Assembly: GCF_026712205.1 (NCBI RefSeq)
Contig: NZ_JAPPUW010000018.1
Location: 1 to 64,000, forward strand
Length of the DNA: 64,000 nt
Source of the DNA: Pelomonas aquatica
GTDB taxonomy: Bacteria > Pseudomonadota > Gammaproteobacteria > Burkholderiales > Burkholderiaceae_C
Direction: 5' to 3'
Shown: piece after piece, positions 45,559-55,524 of the stretch
Layout of the letters: every line of letters starts with the position of its first letter
Numbering within the stretch: position 1 is the stretch's first letter
Translations under genes and position numbers: made by a program
Notes under the pieces: generated by a model
The model's input: only the letters and a program-made list of their open reading frames with translations
Databases searched by the model: none
Told to the model about the DNA's origin: nothing

Positions 45559-45634
45559 GCAACCACAGAGGCACAGAGCCACAGAGAAAAGCCTTCTCCG
45601 GGCTTCCTCTGTGGCTCTGTGCCTCTGTGGTTGC
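45559..45634. repeat. Perfect 28-bp inverted repeat
   Basis: Arms 45559-45586 and 45607-45634 are exact reverse complements built from three tandem near-copies of CCACAGAG. The 20-nt loop can pair a further 5 bp (AAGCC/GGCTT). It lies between the convergent sulfate-binding and WYL regulator genes and probably acts as a bidirectional terminator. Similar CACAGAGGCACAGAG palindromes are known as dispersed repeats in unrelated genomes. Confidence 0.9.
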
Positions 45635-45648
45635 CTTTGATTTGGGCT

Positions 45649-46344
45649 TCAGGCGCCGCCGCTCTCCTGCGCCTCGCGCCGGCGGTTCATGTCGGCCAGC
45701 GTCTTGCCGGGCTCGTCGCGGAAGCTCTCGTCCAGCGCCTGCAGCGTCTCGATGCGGTCGACGCGGAAGCTGCGGAAGTCGTTGCGCAGCTCGCACCAGG
45801 CGGCCACGGTCCAGACCGGCCCCCAGAACAGGCAGGCCAGCGGGCGCACGGTGCGCTCGCTCTTCACGCCGCCGAGGTCGAGATAGCCCATCCTCAGCTT
45901 GCGCCTGGCCTCGGTGGCCTCGCGCAGCGCGGTCAGGTGGGCGCTGGTGGCCGGGTCCAGCGCCGGCAGCGGCGCATACAGGGCCAGGCTCTCGGCCGCG
46001 GCGCGCGCGTCCAGCGGCAGCACGGCGAGGATCTTGGACAGCGCGTTCTCGGCCTGGCGGGCCAGCGCCGCGTCCAGCCGCGACTCGGCCATGCGCACGG
46101 TGGCGACCAGGGCTTGCGCTTCCTGCTTGCTGAACATCAGCGGCGGCAGGTCGAAGCCGGCCCGCATGCGGTAGCCCACGCCGGCCTCGCCCTCGATGGG
46201 CACGCCCTGCTGGCCGAGCGCGGCGATGTCGCGGTAGACCGTGCGCATCGACACCTCCAGCCGCTGGGCGAGGTAGTCCGCCGTCGTGAGGCGGCGCCCA
46301 CGGATGAGCTGGACAATCTGGAAGAGGCGGTCGGCACGGCGCAT
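45649..46344 (-). CDS. HTH/WYL-domain transcriptional regulator
   Basis: 231 residues. An N-terminal DeoR-type winged HTH is clear (RLFQIVQLIRGRRLTTADYL then VSMRTVYRDIAALGQQGVPI). A WYL domain follows from about 125 (RKLRMGYLDLGGVKSERTVR, ending at SFRVDRIETLQAL). WYL proteins are thought to sense nucleic acids or other ligands. The ATG at 46344 starts directly before the HTH. A glyoxalase-fold protein gene lies 109 bp upstream on the same strand and is often paired with such regulators. Confidence 0.9.
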   Translation of the reverse strand: MRRADRLFQIVQLIRGRRLTTADYLAQRLEVSMRTVYRDIAALGQQGVPIEGEAGVGYRMRAGFDLPPLMFSKQEAQALVATVRMAESRLDAALARQAENALSKILAVLPLDARAAAESLALYAPLPALDPATSAHLTALREATEARRKLRMGYLDLGGVKSERTVRPLACLFWGPVWTVAAWCELRNDFRSFRVDRIETLQALDESFRDEPGKTLADMNRRREAQESGGA

Positions 46345-46453
46345 GGGCGGGCATTGTGGGTCAGCCGGCATGCCCCTTGCGGAAGGCATGTGTCACCGGC
46401 AACGACGCCGCCCCCGCTCATGGCTCCCTGCGCCGCTCTGCGAAAGCCAAGCC

Positions 46454-46849
46454 TCAACCCAAGGCCGTGCAGAGCTCGACGAGGCAACCGTCCGGGCAGC
46501 GCACATAGGCCACGACCTGGCCCCAGGGCTTGGCCACGGGCGCCGCGAGCGGCTGGGCGCCGGCAGCGACGGCGCGGTCGTAGGCGGCCTGCACGTCGGC
46601 CACCGTGAAACCGATCTCCATGCCCAGCGGCCGCGGGCTGGCGTCAGCGGCGACATAGTCGTGCTGCAGGCTGTCGCGCGCGGTGGCGTGGTCGACAAAG
46701 GCCAGCCGCGCGCCGCCGGCACCGGTCTCGACCTCGCCATAGGCGCCGCTCTCGTGCAGGAAGCGAGTCGACAGGCCGAAGGCGCGGTCGAAGAAGGCCA
46801 GCGCCGCGGCCACGTCGGGCACATAGACGATGGTGTAGGCGAAGTTCAT
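46454..46849 (-). CDS. VOC family protein
   Basis: 131 residues with the vicinal-oxygen-chelate fold. It starts MNFAYTIVYVPDVAAALAFF and ends with VAYVRCPDGCLVELCT, the second-module strand with its glutamate metal-ligand position. It resembles the glyoxalase/bleomycin resistance group. The start is chosen so that the first beta strand begins at residue 3. It precedes the WYL regulator gene on the same strand; the function is unknown. Confidence 0.87.
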   Translation of the reverse strand: MNFAYTIVYVPDVAAALAFFDRAFGLSTRFLHESGAYGEVETGAGGARLAFVDHATARDSLQHDYVAADASPRPLGMEIGFTVADVQAAYDRAVAAGAQPLAAPVAKPWGQVVAYVRCPDGCLVELCTALG

Positions 46850-46932
46850 GCGCGGCTCCTGGGGTGACGATGCCGGCATGCTGCGCCGGCCCGGCTGCCA
46901 GCGCGTGTCAGCAGCGGCGCCGTGGCTCAGCC

Positions 46933-48399
<1,467 letters not shown>

Positions 48400-48425
48400 G
48401 GCTGTTGTTCACTTAGAGTGGTTGT
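48400..48425. promoter_or_regulatory. 26-bp divergent glpK/glpD gap
   Basis: Too short to hold two separate promoters, so the promoters must overlap each other or lie within the opposite gene's first codons. The gap contains a TTCACT...AGTGG partial dyad; no GlpR consensus can be asserted. Confidence 0.4.
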
Positions 48426-49910
48426 ATGGATCATTTTGACGTTGTGGTGGTGGGGGGCGGCATCAACGGCACGGGGCTGGCGCGCGATCTGGCCGGGCGC
48501 GGCTGGAAGCTGCTGCTGGCCGAACGCGACGACCTCGCCTCGCACACCTCGTCCGCATCGACCAAGCTCGTGCACGGCGGCCTGCGCTACCTGGAGACCT
48601 ACGAGTTCTCGCTGGTGCGCAAAGCGCTGCAGGAGCGCGAGGTGCTGCTGCGCAGCGCGCCGCAGCTGATCCGGCCGCTGCGCTTCGTGCTGCCGCATGC
48701 GCCGCATCTGCGCCCGGCCTGGATGATCCGCATCGGCCTCTTCCTGTACGACCACCTCGCGCGCCGCGAGCTGCTGCCGGGCTCGCAGGGCCTGCGCCTG
48801 TCGAACAGCCCCTATGGCGCGCCGCTGAAACCCGAGTTCACGCGCGGCTTCGTCTACTCCGACGGCTGGGTGGACGACGCCCGCCTCGTCGTGCTGAACG
48901 CGCAGGACGCCCAGGCCCGCGGCGCCGAGGTGCTGACGCGCTGCGCCGTCACGCGGGCCGTGCGCGGCGCCGACGCCTGGCAGATCACGCTCGCCAACGG
49001 CCGCAGCCTGCGCGCCCGCGCCCTCGTCAACGCGGCCGGCCCCTGGGCCGAGCGCTTCCTGCGCGACCACACGCAGGGCGCCGGCGGCCAGCCACTGCCG
49101 ACGCGCGGCCTGCGCCTCGTGAAGGGCAGCCACATCGTCGTGGCCCAGCGCTTCACGCACGACCACGCCTACATCTTCCAGAACCCCGACGGCCGCATCA
49201 TCTTCGCCATCCCCTACCAGGGCCGCTTCACGCTGATCGGCACGACCGACGTCGAGCTGCCCGAGCACGAGGACCCGCCCGCCCGCGCCGAGATCGAGCA
49301 GGCCGAGGTGGACTACCTCTGCGCCCAGGCCAGCCGCTACCTGGCCCAGCCGGTCAGGCCGGCCGACCTGCTGTGGAGCTATGCCGGCGTGCGCCCGCTG
49401 CTCGACGAGGGCGGCTCGGCCTCGGCCGTCACGCGCGACTACCTGCTGGAGGCCGACGCGGCCGGCGGCGCGCCGCTGCTCAATGTCTGGGGCGGCAAGC
49501 TGACGACCTACCGCAAGCTCGCCGAGGACGGCGCCAGCCAGCTCGGCCAACTTCTTGGCGACGCCCGCAAGCCCTGGACGGCCGGCGCCCACCTGCCCGG
49601 CGGCGACCTCGGCCGGCATGGCGTGGACATAGCCGCCTTCGCCGCCGAGCTGCAGGCCCGCCACCCGGGCCGCGCGCCCGACGACGTGCGCCGCATCGCC
49701 GGCGCCTATGGCAGCCGCGCGGCCGGGCTGCTCGCAGCGCCCACCGGCGCCGAGGTCGCGCCGGGGCTGTTCGAGTCCGAACTGCGCCATCTGGTGGAGG
49801 CCGAATGGGCGCGCGACGCCGAGGACGTGCTGTGGCGGCGCAGCAAGCTCGGCCTGCACTACACGGCCGAGCAGCGCGCGGCCGTGGCCACCTGGTTCGG
49901 CACCCGCTGA
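48426..49910 (+). CDS. glpD: Glycerol-3-phosphate dehydrogenase (respiratory)
   Basis: FAD enzyme of 494 residues oxidising glycerol 3-phosphate to dihydroxyacetone phosphate and feeding quinones. The FAD motif is VVVGGGINGTGLARDL (8-23), with the family signatures ASTKLVHGGLRYLETYEFSL and LRLVKGSHIVV, and GTTDVELPEHEDPP in the substrate domain. The C-terminal helical DAO domain is complete. It is peripheral to the inner membrane and divergent from glpK. Confidence 0.96.
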   Translation: MDHFDVVVVGGGINGTGLARDLAGRGWKLLLAERDDLASHTSSASTKLVHGGLRYLETYEFSLVRKALQEREVLLRSAPQLIRPLRFVLPHAPHLRPAWMIRIGLFLYDHLARRELLPGSQGLRLSNSPYGAPLKPEFTRGFVYSDGWVDDARLVVLNAQDAQARGAEVLTRCAVTRAVRGADAWQITLANGRSLRARALVNAAGPWAERFLRDHTQGAGGQPLPTRGLRLVKGSHIVVAQRFTHDHAYIFQNPDGRIIFAIPYQGRFTLIGTTDVELPEHEDPPARAEIEQAEVDYLCAQASRYLAQPVRPADLLWSYAGVRPLLDEGGSASAVTRDYLLEADAAGGAPLLNVWGGKLTTYRKLAEDGASQLGQLLGDARKPWTAGAHLPGGDLGRHGVDIAAFAAELQARHPGRAPDDVRRIAGAYGSRAAGLLAAPTGAEVAPGLFESELRHLVEAEWARDAEDVLWRRSKLGLHYTAEQRAAVATWFGTR

Positions 49911-49927
49911 GCCTGCAAGGCGGTCTC

Positions 49928-50896
49928 ATGCTGCTCGGCCTGCTGTTCGCCCTCGTCGCCGGCCTGATGTGGGGCCTGGTCTTCGTCGCCCCCGTCATGC
50001 TGCCCGGCTATGCCCCCGCGCTGCTGACGGTGGGCCGCTACCTCGCCTTCGGCCTGATCGCGCTGCCGCTGGGCCTGCTGCTGGACCGGCGCGCGCTGCG
50101 CGAGCTGCAGCCCGGCGACTGGCGCGAGGCGGCCCGGCTCAGCCTGATCGGCAACTTCCTGTACTACCTCTGCCTGTCGGCCGCCATCCAGCGCGCCGGC
50201 GCGCCGCTGCCGACGATGATCATCGGCACGCTGCCCGTCGTCATCGCGCTGTGCGCCAACCACCGCAACCGCGTGCGCGACGGCCATCTGCCGTGGCCGC
50301 GGCTGGCCCCGTCGCTCGCGCTGATCGCCGCCGGCCTGGCCCTCGTGAACCGCGACGAGCTGGCCGCGCTGCAGGCCGGGGCCGGCGACCCGCGCCGCTA
50401 TGCCGAGGGCGCGCTGCTCGCCATCGCGGCCGTGGCCTGCTGGACCTGGTACCCGATCCGCAATGCCGACTGGCTGCGGGCGCATGCCGACCGCAGCCCA
50501 CGCGCCTGGGCCACGGCGCAGGGCCTGGTCACGCTGCCAATGGCGCTGGCGTGCGTGCTGCTGCTGGCACTGCTGCAGCTGATGGCGCCGGGCACGCTGA
50601 TCCCCACCGGCTACGCCTTCCCCTTCGGCGACAAGCCCTGGGCCTACGCGGGCCTGATGGTGGCCATCGGCCTGTGCTCGTCATGGCTGGGCACGCTGTG
50701 CTGGAACGAGGCCAGCCAGCGCCTGCCGACCTCGCTGTCGGGCCAGCTCATCGTCTTCGAGACGCTGGCCGCGCTGGCCTATGCCTTCGCGTGGCAGCAG
50801 CGCCTGCCGCCGCCGGCCACGCTGGCCGGCATCGCGCTGCTGATCGCCGGCGTGGTCTGGGCGTTGAGGATCAAGCCGGTGCGAACACCTGAATAG
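49928..50896 (+). CDS. DMT superfamily (EamA) transporter
   Basis: 322 residues with ten hydrophobic helices in two EamA repeats (about 1-140 and 165-315). It begins MLLGLLFALVAGLMWGLVFV and contains the second-repeat LCWNEASQRLPTSLSGQLI. EamA proteins export metabolites or amino acids. It follows glpD by 17 bp and may be co-transcribed. Its last 26 bp overlap the convergent phosphoesterase gene. The substrate is unknown. Confidence 0.9.
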   Translation: MLLGLLFALVAGLMWGLVFVAPVMLPGYAPALLTVGRYLAFGLIALPLGLLLDRRALRELQPGDWREAARLSLIGNFLYYLCLSAAIQRAGAPLPTMIIGTLPVVIALCANHRNRVRDGHLPWPRLAPSLALIAAGLALVNRDELAALQAGAGDPRRYAEGALLAIAAVACWTWYPIRNADWLRAHADRSPRAWATAQGLVTLPMALACVLLLALLQLMAPGTLIPTGYAFPFGDKPWAYAGLMVAIGLCSSWLGTLCWNEASQRLPTSLSGQLIVFETLAALAYAFAWQQRLPPPATLAGIALLIAGVVWALRIKPVRTPE

Positions 50897-51638
50897 TGCG
50901 CAGGCCGTCGAAGCCATCGGCCTCGCCCCGGCGCAGATGGCCGCGCGCGTTGCTCGCGATGCGCGTGTCGCCGATGCGGTAGTCGTGCCGGCAGTGCAGG
51001 TGGCCGTGCAGCCAGAGCCCGGCACCCGGCAGCAGGCCCTCGTCGTCGTTGCAGAAACTGGCCGTGCCGGGCTGGCGGCCGTAGCGCGGATCGGCGCTCT
51101 TCAGGCTGGGCGCGAAATGGGTGATGGCGACGGTGGCGTCCCAGTCGCCCGTGCGCGCAAGCTCGCCGGCCAGCCAGGCGCGGCTCTCCAGCGCCAGCGC
51201 GCGCACCGCGTCCACGCCGAAGGGCTGGCCGTGGCGCTCGGCCCGCATGACCTTCTGGAAATAGCCGCCGGCCCGCATCGCGCGCTCGCGACCGGCGGGG
51301 CCGAAGGCGTCGAAGTCGCACCAGCGCGTGCTGCCGACGAAGCGCACGCGGCGGCCCCCGGCGTCGCTCAACACGACGGACTCGTCATCGAGCATGCGCA
51401 GGCCGATGCCGTGGACATGGGCACGCAGGGCCTCGCGCGCCTCGTCGACGTCGCGCTGGTCGAACTCATGGTTGCCCGGCACGAAGAGCACCGGCACCGG
51501 CCAGCCGCGGAACAGCTCGAAGCTGCGCCAGCTCGTGTCGATGTCGCCGGCCAGCACCAGCAGCTCGGCGCCCGGGGCGGGCAGCGGCTGGTAGGACTCG
51601 GTTTCCAGATGCAGGTCGGAGAGAAGCTGGATTTTCAA
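50871..51638 (-). CDS. Calcineurin-like metallophosphoesterase
   Basis: 255 residues. The dinuclear-metal motifs are in order: Asp8/His10 (SDLHLE), Asp32 (AGDID), Asn56/His57 (GNHEFD), a histidine in ITHFAPS and GHLHCRHD. It should be a cytoplasmic phosphodiesterase or nucleotidase of unknown substrate. The start is a TTG with no clear ribosome site; no in-frame ATG is nearby. It overlaps the DMT gene tail-to-tail by 26 bp. Confidence 0.9.
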   Translation of the reverse strand: MKIQLLSDLHLETESYQPLPAPGAELLVLAGDIDTSWRSFELFRGWPVPVLFVPGNHEFDQRDVDEAREALRAHVHGIGLRMLDDESVVLSDAGGRRVRFVGSTRWCDFDAFGPAGRERAMRAGGYFQKVMRAERHGQPFGVDAVRALALESRAWLAGELARTGDWDATVAITHFAPSLKSADPRYGRQPGTASFCNDDEGLLPGAGLWLHGHLHCRHDYRIGDTRIASNARGHLRRGEADGFDGLRTIQVFAPA

Positions 51639-51693
51639 GTCAGTTGAGGACAGAGCTAGGCGCTACGCGCCGTCGGTCTGTCCCGCAAAGTCA

Positions 51694-52458
51694 TTAGTTG
51701 CTACCGTGGCACTGCTTGTACTTGCGCCCGGAGCCGCAAGGGCAGGGGTCGTTGCGGCCGACCTTGGGCGCGTCGCGGCGGATGGTCTCGACGCGGTAGC
51801 GCTCTTCCTCGGTCAGGTCGGCCAGGTCGGCCACGGCGACGACCAGCTCCTCGATGGCGTCGTCCAGGTCCTTCAGCGGATGCTCGCGGTTCAACGTCGC
51901 GACGACCTCCTTCTCCTCGGGCGTCTCGGCCGGCAGGTGGCGGTAGAGCCGAGCCAGCGCGGCGGCGACATCGTCGTTGGGCAGGTCGGCCAGCTCGGGG
52001 AAGCACAGGACCGCATGCTGGAAGCCGGCCACCCAGGGCATCAGCGCGCGCGACACCGGGCCGAGGGCGTCATAGCTCTCGCGCGCGGCGCGTTCCTCCT
52101 CGGTCGCGTCCTCGGGCAGGGGCTCGGGCTCGCGCTCCTCGTCGATGTCGAGGATGACGGGGTCGAACCAGCCGTCCTCGACGAGGCTGCGGTTCAGCGC
52201 GGCATGGCGGCGTTCGACGAGCTGGGTCAGCTTGTCCAGCCAGGCCGCATCGACGCTCTCGGGCAGCAGGCCGCCGTCGTAGTCGAAGATATTGGGCAGC
52301 CACTCGTCCGTCTCGATCAGGCGGGGCTGCACGATGACGCCGCAGAGGTAGCCGTCCAGCATGGAGGCGTCCAGCGGCTGCAGCGGCGCGGGCGTGGCGG
52401 CCAGCAGTTCGTCGAGCTCGGCGAACTCGGCGTCGGTCAGGTCTTGGAGGGTGCTCAT
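51694..52458 (-). CDS. UPF0149/YecA-like protein with SEC-C zinc motif
   Basis: 254 residues. The N-terminal UPF0149 (YgfB/YecA) helical domain occupies about 10-185 ([18 protein letters not shown] near the start). The C-terminus is [18 protein letters not shown], a SEC-C motif with three Cys and a His binding zinc, as at the end of SecA. Such proteins are linked to ribosome or protein-export quality control, but the role is not established. The protein is strongly acidic in its middle. Single gene. Confidence 0.9.
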   Translation of the reverse strand: MSTLQDLTDAEFAELDELLAATPAPLQPLDASMLDGYLCGVIVQPRLIETDEWLPNIFDYDGGLLPESVDAAWLDKLTQLVERRHAALNRSLVEDGWFDPVILDIDEEREPEPLPEDATEEERAARESYDALGPVSRALMPWVAGFQHAVLCFPELADLPNDDVAAALARLYRHLPAETPEEKEVVATLNREHPLKDLDDAIEELVVAVADLADLTEEERYRVETIRRDAPKVGRNDPCPCGSGRKYKQCHGSN

Positions 52459-52485
52459 GGGCGCGATTGTCCGCCCTCGGCCCGC

Positions 52486-53484
52486 TCAGGTCGCGCGGAC
52501 GACGAGTTCGGTCGGCATGATCTCGCTGGCCGCGGCCTGGCCGGCGATCAGGTCCAGCACCTTGCGCGCCAGCAGCACGCCGCCGTGGTGCCAGTCCTGG
52601 CGCACGCTGGTCAGCGGCGGCGCGAAGCTCTGCGCGGCGGGGGAGTCGTCGTAGCCGATGACGGACACGGCCTCGGGCACGGCCAGGCCGGCGTCGGTGA
52701 AGGCGCGCACGGCGCCCATGGCCAGCAGGTCGCTGGCGGCGAACAGGCCGTCCGGCGCGCGCCCGCCCCTGGCCAGATGGGCCTGCACGGCCGTGAAGCC
52801 GGCGCCGAAGGTGAAGGCCGCCGGCGTCAGCGTCTGGGCCCGGATGCCTTCGATGCCGGCCTTCTTCAGCGCCTTCGCAAAGCCCTGCTGGCGGTCGCGG
52901 ATCTCGGCATGGCGCACATCGCCCAGGAAGAGCAGCTCGCGCCGGCCCAGCGCCACCAGCCGTTCGGCCGCGCTGGCGCCGCCGTGGGCGTTGTCGCCGC
53001 CGACGACGACCGAGTCGCCGCGCCCATGCTCGGCCCCCCAGACGACCAGCGGCAGGCCCATGGCCGCGACCGACTTGACGGCCGAGCCGTTGGCGCCCTG
53101 GCCGAGCAGGATGACGCCATCCGCCGAGCTGGCCACGCCCTGGCCCGGGCTCTGCAGGGCCGACAGCAGCACGCTGTAGCCGCGCGAGGTCAGCTCCTGC
53201 GTGATGCCGCCCAGCAGCTGCAGCGGGTAGGCGTCGGTCATCGGCCGGTCGGTGTCGGGCTGCATCTCCAGCATGACGGCGACCATGTGGCTGCGGCGCA
53301 GGCGCAGGTTGCGGGCATGGTGGTTGAAGCGGTAGCCGGCCGCCTCGGCCAGCGTCTTGACGCGCTCGCGCGTGGCCGGCGTGACCGAGGGGCTGTCGCG
53401 CAGCGCACGCGAGACCGTGATGGTGCTGACGCCCGCCAGCGCGGCGATCTGCTCCATCGTGACGGGCTTTGACTCGGTGGTCAT
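52486..53484 (-). CDS. LacI family transcriptional regulator
   Basis: 332 residues. The HTH is TMEQIAALAGVSTITVSRAL, with a sugar-binding-like effector domain ending SVIGYDDSPAAQSFAPPLTS, resembling the GntR/gluconate branch of LacI regulators. The ATG at 53484 overlaps the stop of rlmJ by 4 bp (ATGA), so it is translated coupled to an rRNA methyltransferase, which is odd. No target sugar genes are adjacent. A TGTTAGCG half-site lies upstream of rlmJ, but no full operator was seen. Confidence 0.92.
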   Translation of the reverse strand: MTTESKPVTMEQIAALAGVSTITVSRALRDSPSVTPATRERVKTLAEAAGYRFNHHARNLRLRRSHMVAVMLEMQPDTDRPMTDAYPLQLLGGITQELTSRGYSVLLSALQSPGQGVASSADGVILLGQGANGSAVKSVAAMGLPLVVWGAEHGRGDSVVVGGDNAHGGASAAERLVALGRRELLFLGDVRHAEIRDRQQGFAKALKKAGIEGIRAQTLTPAAFTFGAGFTAVQAHLARGGRAPDGLFAASDLLAMGAVRAFTDAGLAVPEAVSVIGYDDSPAAQSFAPPLTSVRQDWHHGGVLLARKVLDLIAGQAAASEIMPTELVVRAT

Positions 53485-54335
53485 ACCGCCTTTTGTTCCA
53501 GCACGTAATTCGCCCCGTCGTACTGCCCCAGCCGCTCGACCAGCAGCGGCAGGCATTCGGCCAGTTCGTCGTGCAGCGTGAACGGCGGGTTCGCGATGAA
53601 CATGCCGCTGCCCATCATGCCGAAGCCGCGCTCGTCGGCCTGGGCCACGGTCAGGCGCACATGCAGCCAGCCCTTCTTGGCCAGGGCATCGGCGCTGGCC
53701 TTCAGGCGCTGGGCGAGCTGCGTCGATTCGAGCAGCTGCAGCTGCGGGTACCAGACCATGGCGACCGTGTCCGGCGCGCGCTCCAGCGCCTCGCGCAGCG
53801 CCGCCAGCACCTTGGCGTAGTCGGTCTTGATCTCGTAGGGCGGGTCCATCAGCAGGGCCGCGCGGCGCGTCGGCGACGGCAGCTCGGCCTTGATGGACGC
53901 GAAGCCGTCGCGGTCGCTGACCTGGGTGTTGGGCCGCGCCTCAAGGTAGCTGGCCAGGATGCGGTGGTCGGTCGGGTGCAGCTCGTAGGCGCGCAGCCGG
54001 TCGGCCTCGCGCAGCACGAAGTTGGCGATGGCCGGCGAGCCGGGGTATTGGCGCAGCTGGCCGTCGGGGTTGAAGGCGCGCACCAGGCTGACGTAGTCGG
54101 CCAGCGGCGCGGGCAGATCCTTGTCGTCGTAGAGCTTGGCGATGCCACCGGCGTACTCGGCATTCTTCTGCGCATAGCGGCCCTCGACCGAGTAGCCGCC
54201 GGCGCCGGCATGCGTGTCGATCAGCGTGTAGGGCTTGTCCTTTTCACCCATATAGCGCAGCACGCGGGTCAGCACGAGGTGCTTGAGGACGTCGGCATGG
54301 TTGCCGGCATGGAAGGCGTGGCGGTAGGCGAGCAT
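53481..54335 (-). CDS. rlmJ: 23S rRNA (adenine(2030)-N(6))-methyltransferase
   Basis: 284 residues. It starts MLAYRHAFHAGNHADVLKH, the RlmJ (YhiR) signature. The SAM-binding DTHAGAGGY and the catalytic N6-adenine motif DPPYE (in LLMDPPYEIK) are present. It methylates A2030 of 23S rRNA before ribosome assembly. The first gene of a two-gene unit with the LacI regulator, overlapping by 4 bp. Divergent from the old yellow enzyme gene. Confidence 0.95.
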   Translation of the reverse strand: MLAYRHAFHAGNHADVLKHLVLTRVLRYMGEKDKPYTLIDTHAGAGGYSVEGRYAQKNAEYAGGIAKLYDDKDLPAPLADYVSLVRAFNPDGQLRQYPGSPAIANFVLREADRLRAYELHPTDHRILASYLEARPNTQVSDRDGFASIKAELPSPTRRAALLMDPPYEIKTDYAKVLAALREALERAPDTVAMVWYPQLQLLESTQLAQRLKASADALAKKGWLHVRLTVAQADERGFGMMGSGMFIANPPFTLHDELAECLPLLVERLGQYDGANYVLEQKAV

Positions 54336-54437
54336 GGCGTGATTGTCGCTAACACACCCCCATCAACCCCGCTCGGCCGGGGAAAGCCGTGGCGCCGCTA
54401 GCCTTGCGGCCATTCGTTTCATCCCCATTTCCCTGCG

Positions 54438-55520
54438 ATGACCACCCTCTTCGACCCCATCCGCTTCGGCGACATCCCGCTGGCCAACCGCGTCGTCATG
54501 GCGCCGCTGACGCGCAACCGCGCGACGCAGCAGACGCCGCAGGCCCTCCACGTCGAGTATTACCGCCAGCGCGCCGGCGCCGGCCTCATCATCACGGAGG
54601 CGACCCAGATCCGCCCCGACGGCCAGGGCTATTTCGACACGCCCGGCATCCACACGCCCGAGCAGGTGGCCGCCTGGAAGCAGGTGACCGACGCGGTGCA
54701 TTCCGAGGGCGGCAGGATCGTCGTGCAGCTCTGGCATGTGGGCCGCATCTCGGTGAACAGCCTGCAGCCGGGCGGTCAGGCGCCGGTATCGTCAACCCAC
54801 CGCGCAGCCAAGACGCGCACCTACGCCGCCCATGGCGAGCTGGTGCCGACCGACGCGCCGCGCGCGCTGGCCACGCATGAGCTGCCGCAGCTGATCGCCG
54901 ACTATGTGCAGGCCGCGAAGAACGCGATGGCCGCCGGCTTCGACGGCGTCGAGGTGCACGCCGCCAACGGCTATCTGCTCGACCAGTTCCTGCGCGACAG
55001 CGCCAACGACCGCAGCGACGAATACGGCGGCTCCATCGAGAACCGCGCGCGGCTGCTGGTCGAGGTGATGACGGCCGTGGCCCACGCCATCGGCGCGGGC
55101 CGCACGGCGCTACGCCTGAGCCCGGTGACGCCCAGCAACGACATCGGCCAGGACAGCGACCCGCAGGCCCTCTTCAACCACGTCGCCGAGCAGCTCGCGC
55201 CGCTGAAGCTGGCCTTCCTGGAGGTCGTCGAGGGCGCCACCGGCGGCCCGCGCGACCACGCGCCCTTCGACTACGCCGCGCTGCGCCGCCGCTTTGCCGG
55301 CCCCTACATCGCCAACAACGGCTACGACCGCGCGATGGCCCTGGACGCCGTGGCCGGCGGCCGTGCCGACGCGGTGGCCATCGGCCGGCCCTTCATCGGC
55401 AACCCCGACCTCGTCGAGCGCATCCGCCACGACCTGCCCTGGGCCGTGCCGCAGAAGGAGAGCTTCTACGGCGGCGGCGCCGAGGGCTATACCGACTACC
55501 CGGCGCTCAAGCGGGCCTGA
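54438..55520 (+). CDS. Old yellow enzyme family alkene reductase
   Basis: FMN-dependent ene reductase, 360 residues, NemA/morphinone-reductase type. FMN contacts are at PLTRNRA and QLWHVGR. The substrate-binding His/Asn pair is in VEVHAANGYLLDQFLRDSAN, and ANNGYDRAMAL plus AIGRPFIGNPDLV bind the phosphate. It uses NADPH to reduce activated C=C bonds, nitro esters or N-ethylmaleimide. It is followed 5 bp later by an SGNH-like secreted protein gene. The NemR repressor is not present. Confidence 0.94.
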   Translation: MTTLFDPIRFGDIPLANRVVMAPLTRNRATQQTPQALHVEYYRQRAGAGLIITEATQIRPDGQGYFDTPGIHTPEQVAAWKQVTDAVHSEGGRIVVQLWHVGRISVNSLQPGGQAPVSSTHRAAKTRTYAAHGELVPTDAPRALATHELPQLIADYVQAAKNAMAAGFDGVEVHAANGYLLDQFLRDSANDRSDEYGGSIENRARLLVEVMTAVAHAIGAGRTALRLSPVTPSNDIGQDSDPQALFNHVAEQLAPLKLAFLEVVEGATGGPRDHAPFDYAALRRRFAGPYIANNGYDRAMALDAVAGGRADAVAIGRPFIGNPDLVERIRHDLPWAVPQKESFYGGGAEGYTDYPALKRA

Positions 55521-55524
55521 GCCC

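Noticed and set aside
54341-54356. GATTGTCGCTAACA near rlmJ as an operator of the adjacent LacI protein
   Set aside because: Only one half-site matches a GntR/LacI-type palindrome; the other half is poorly paired and there is a single copy.
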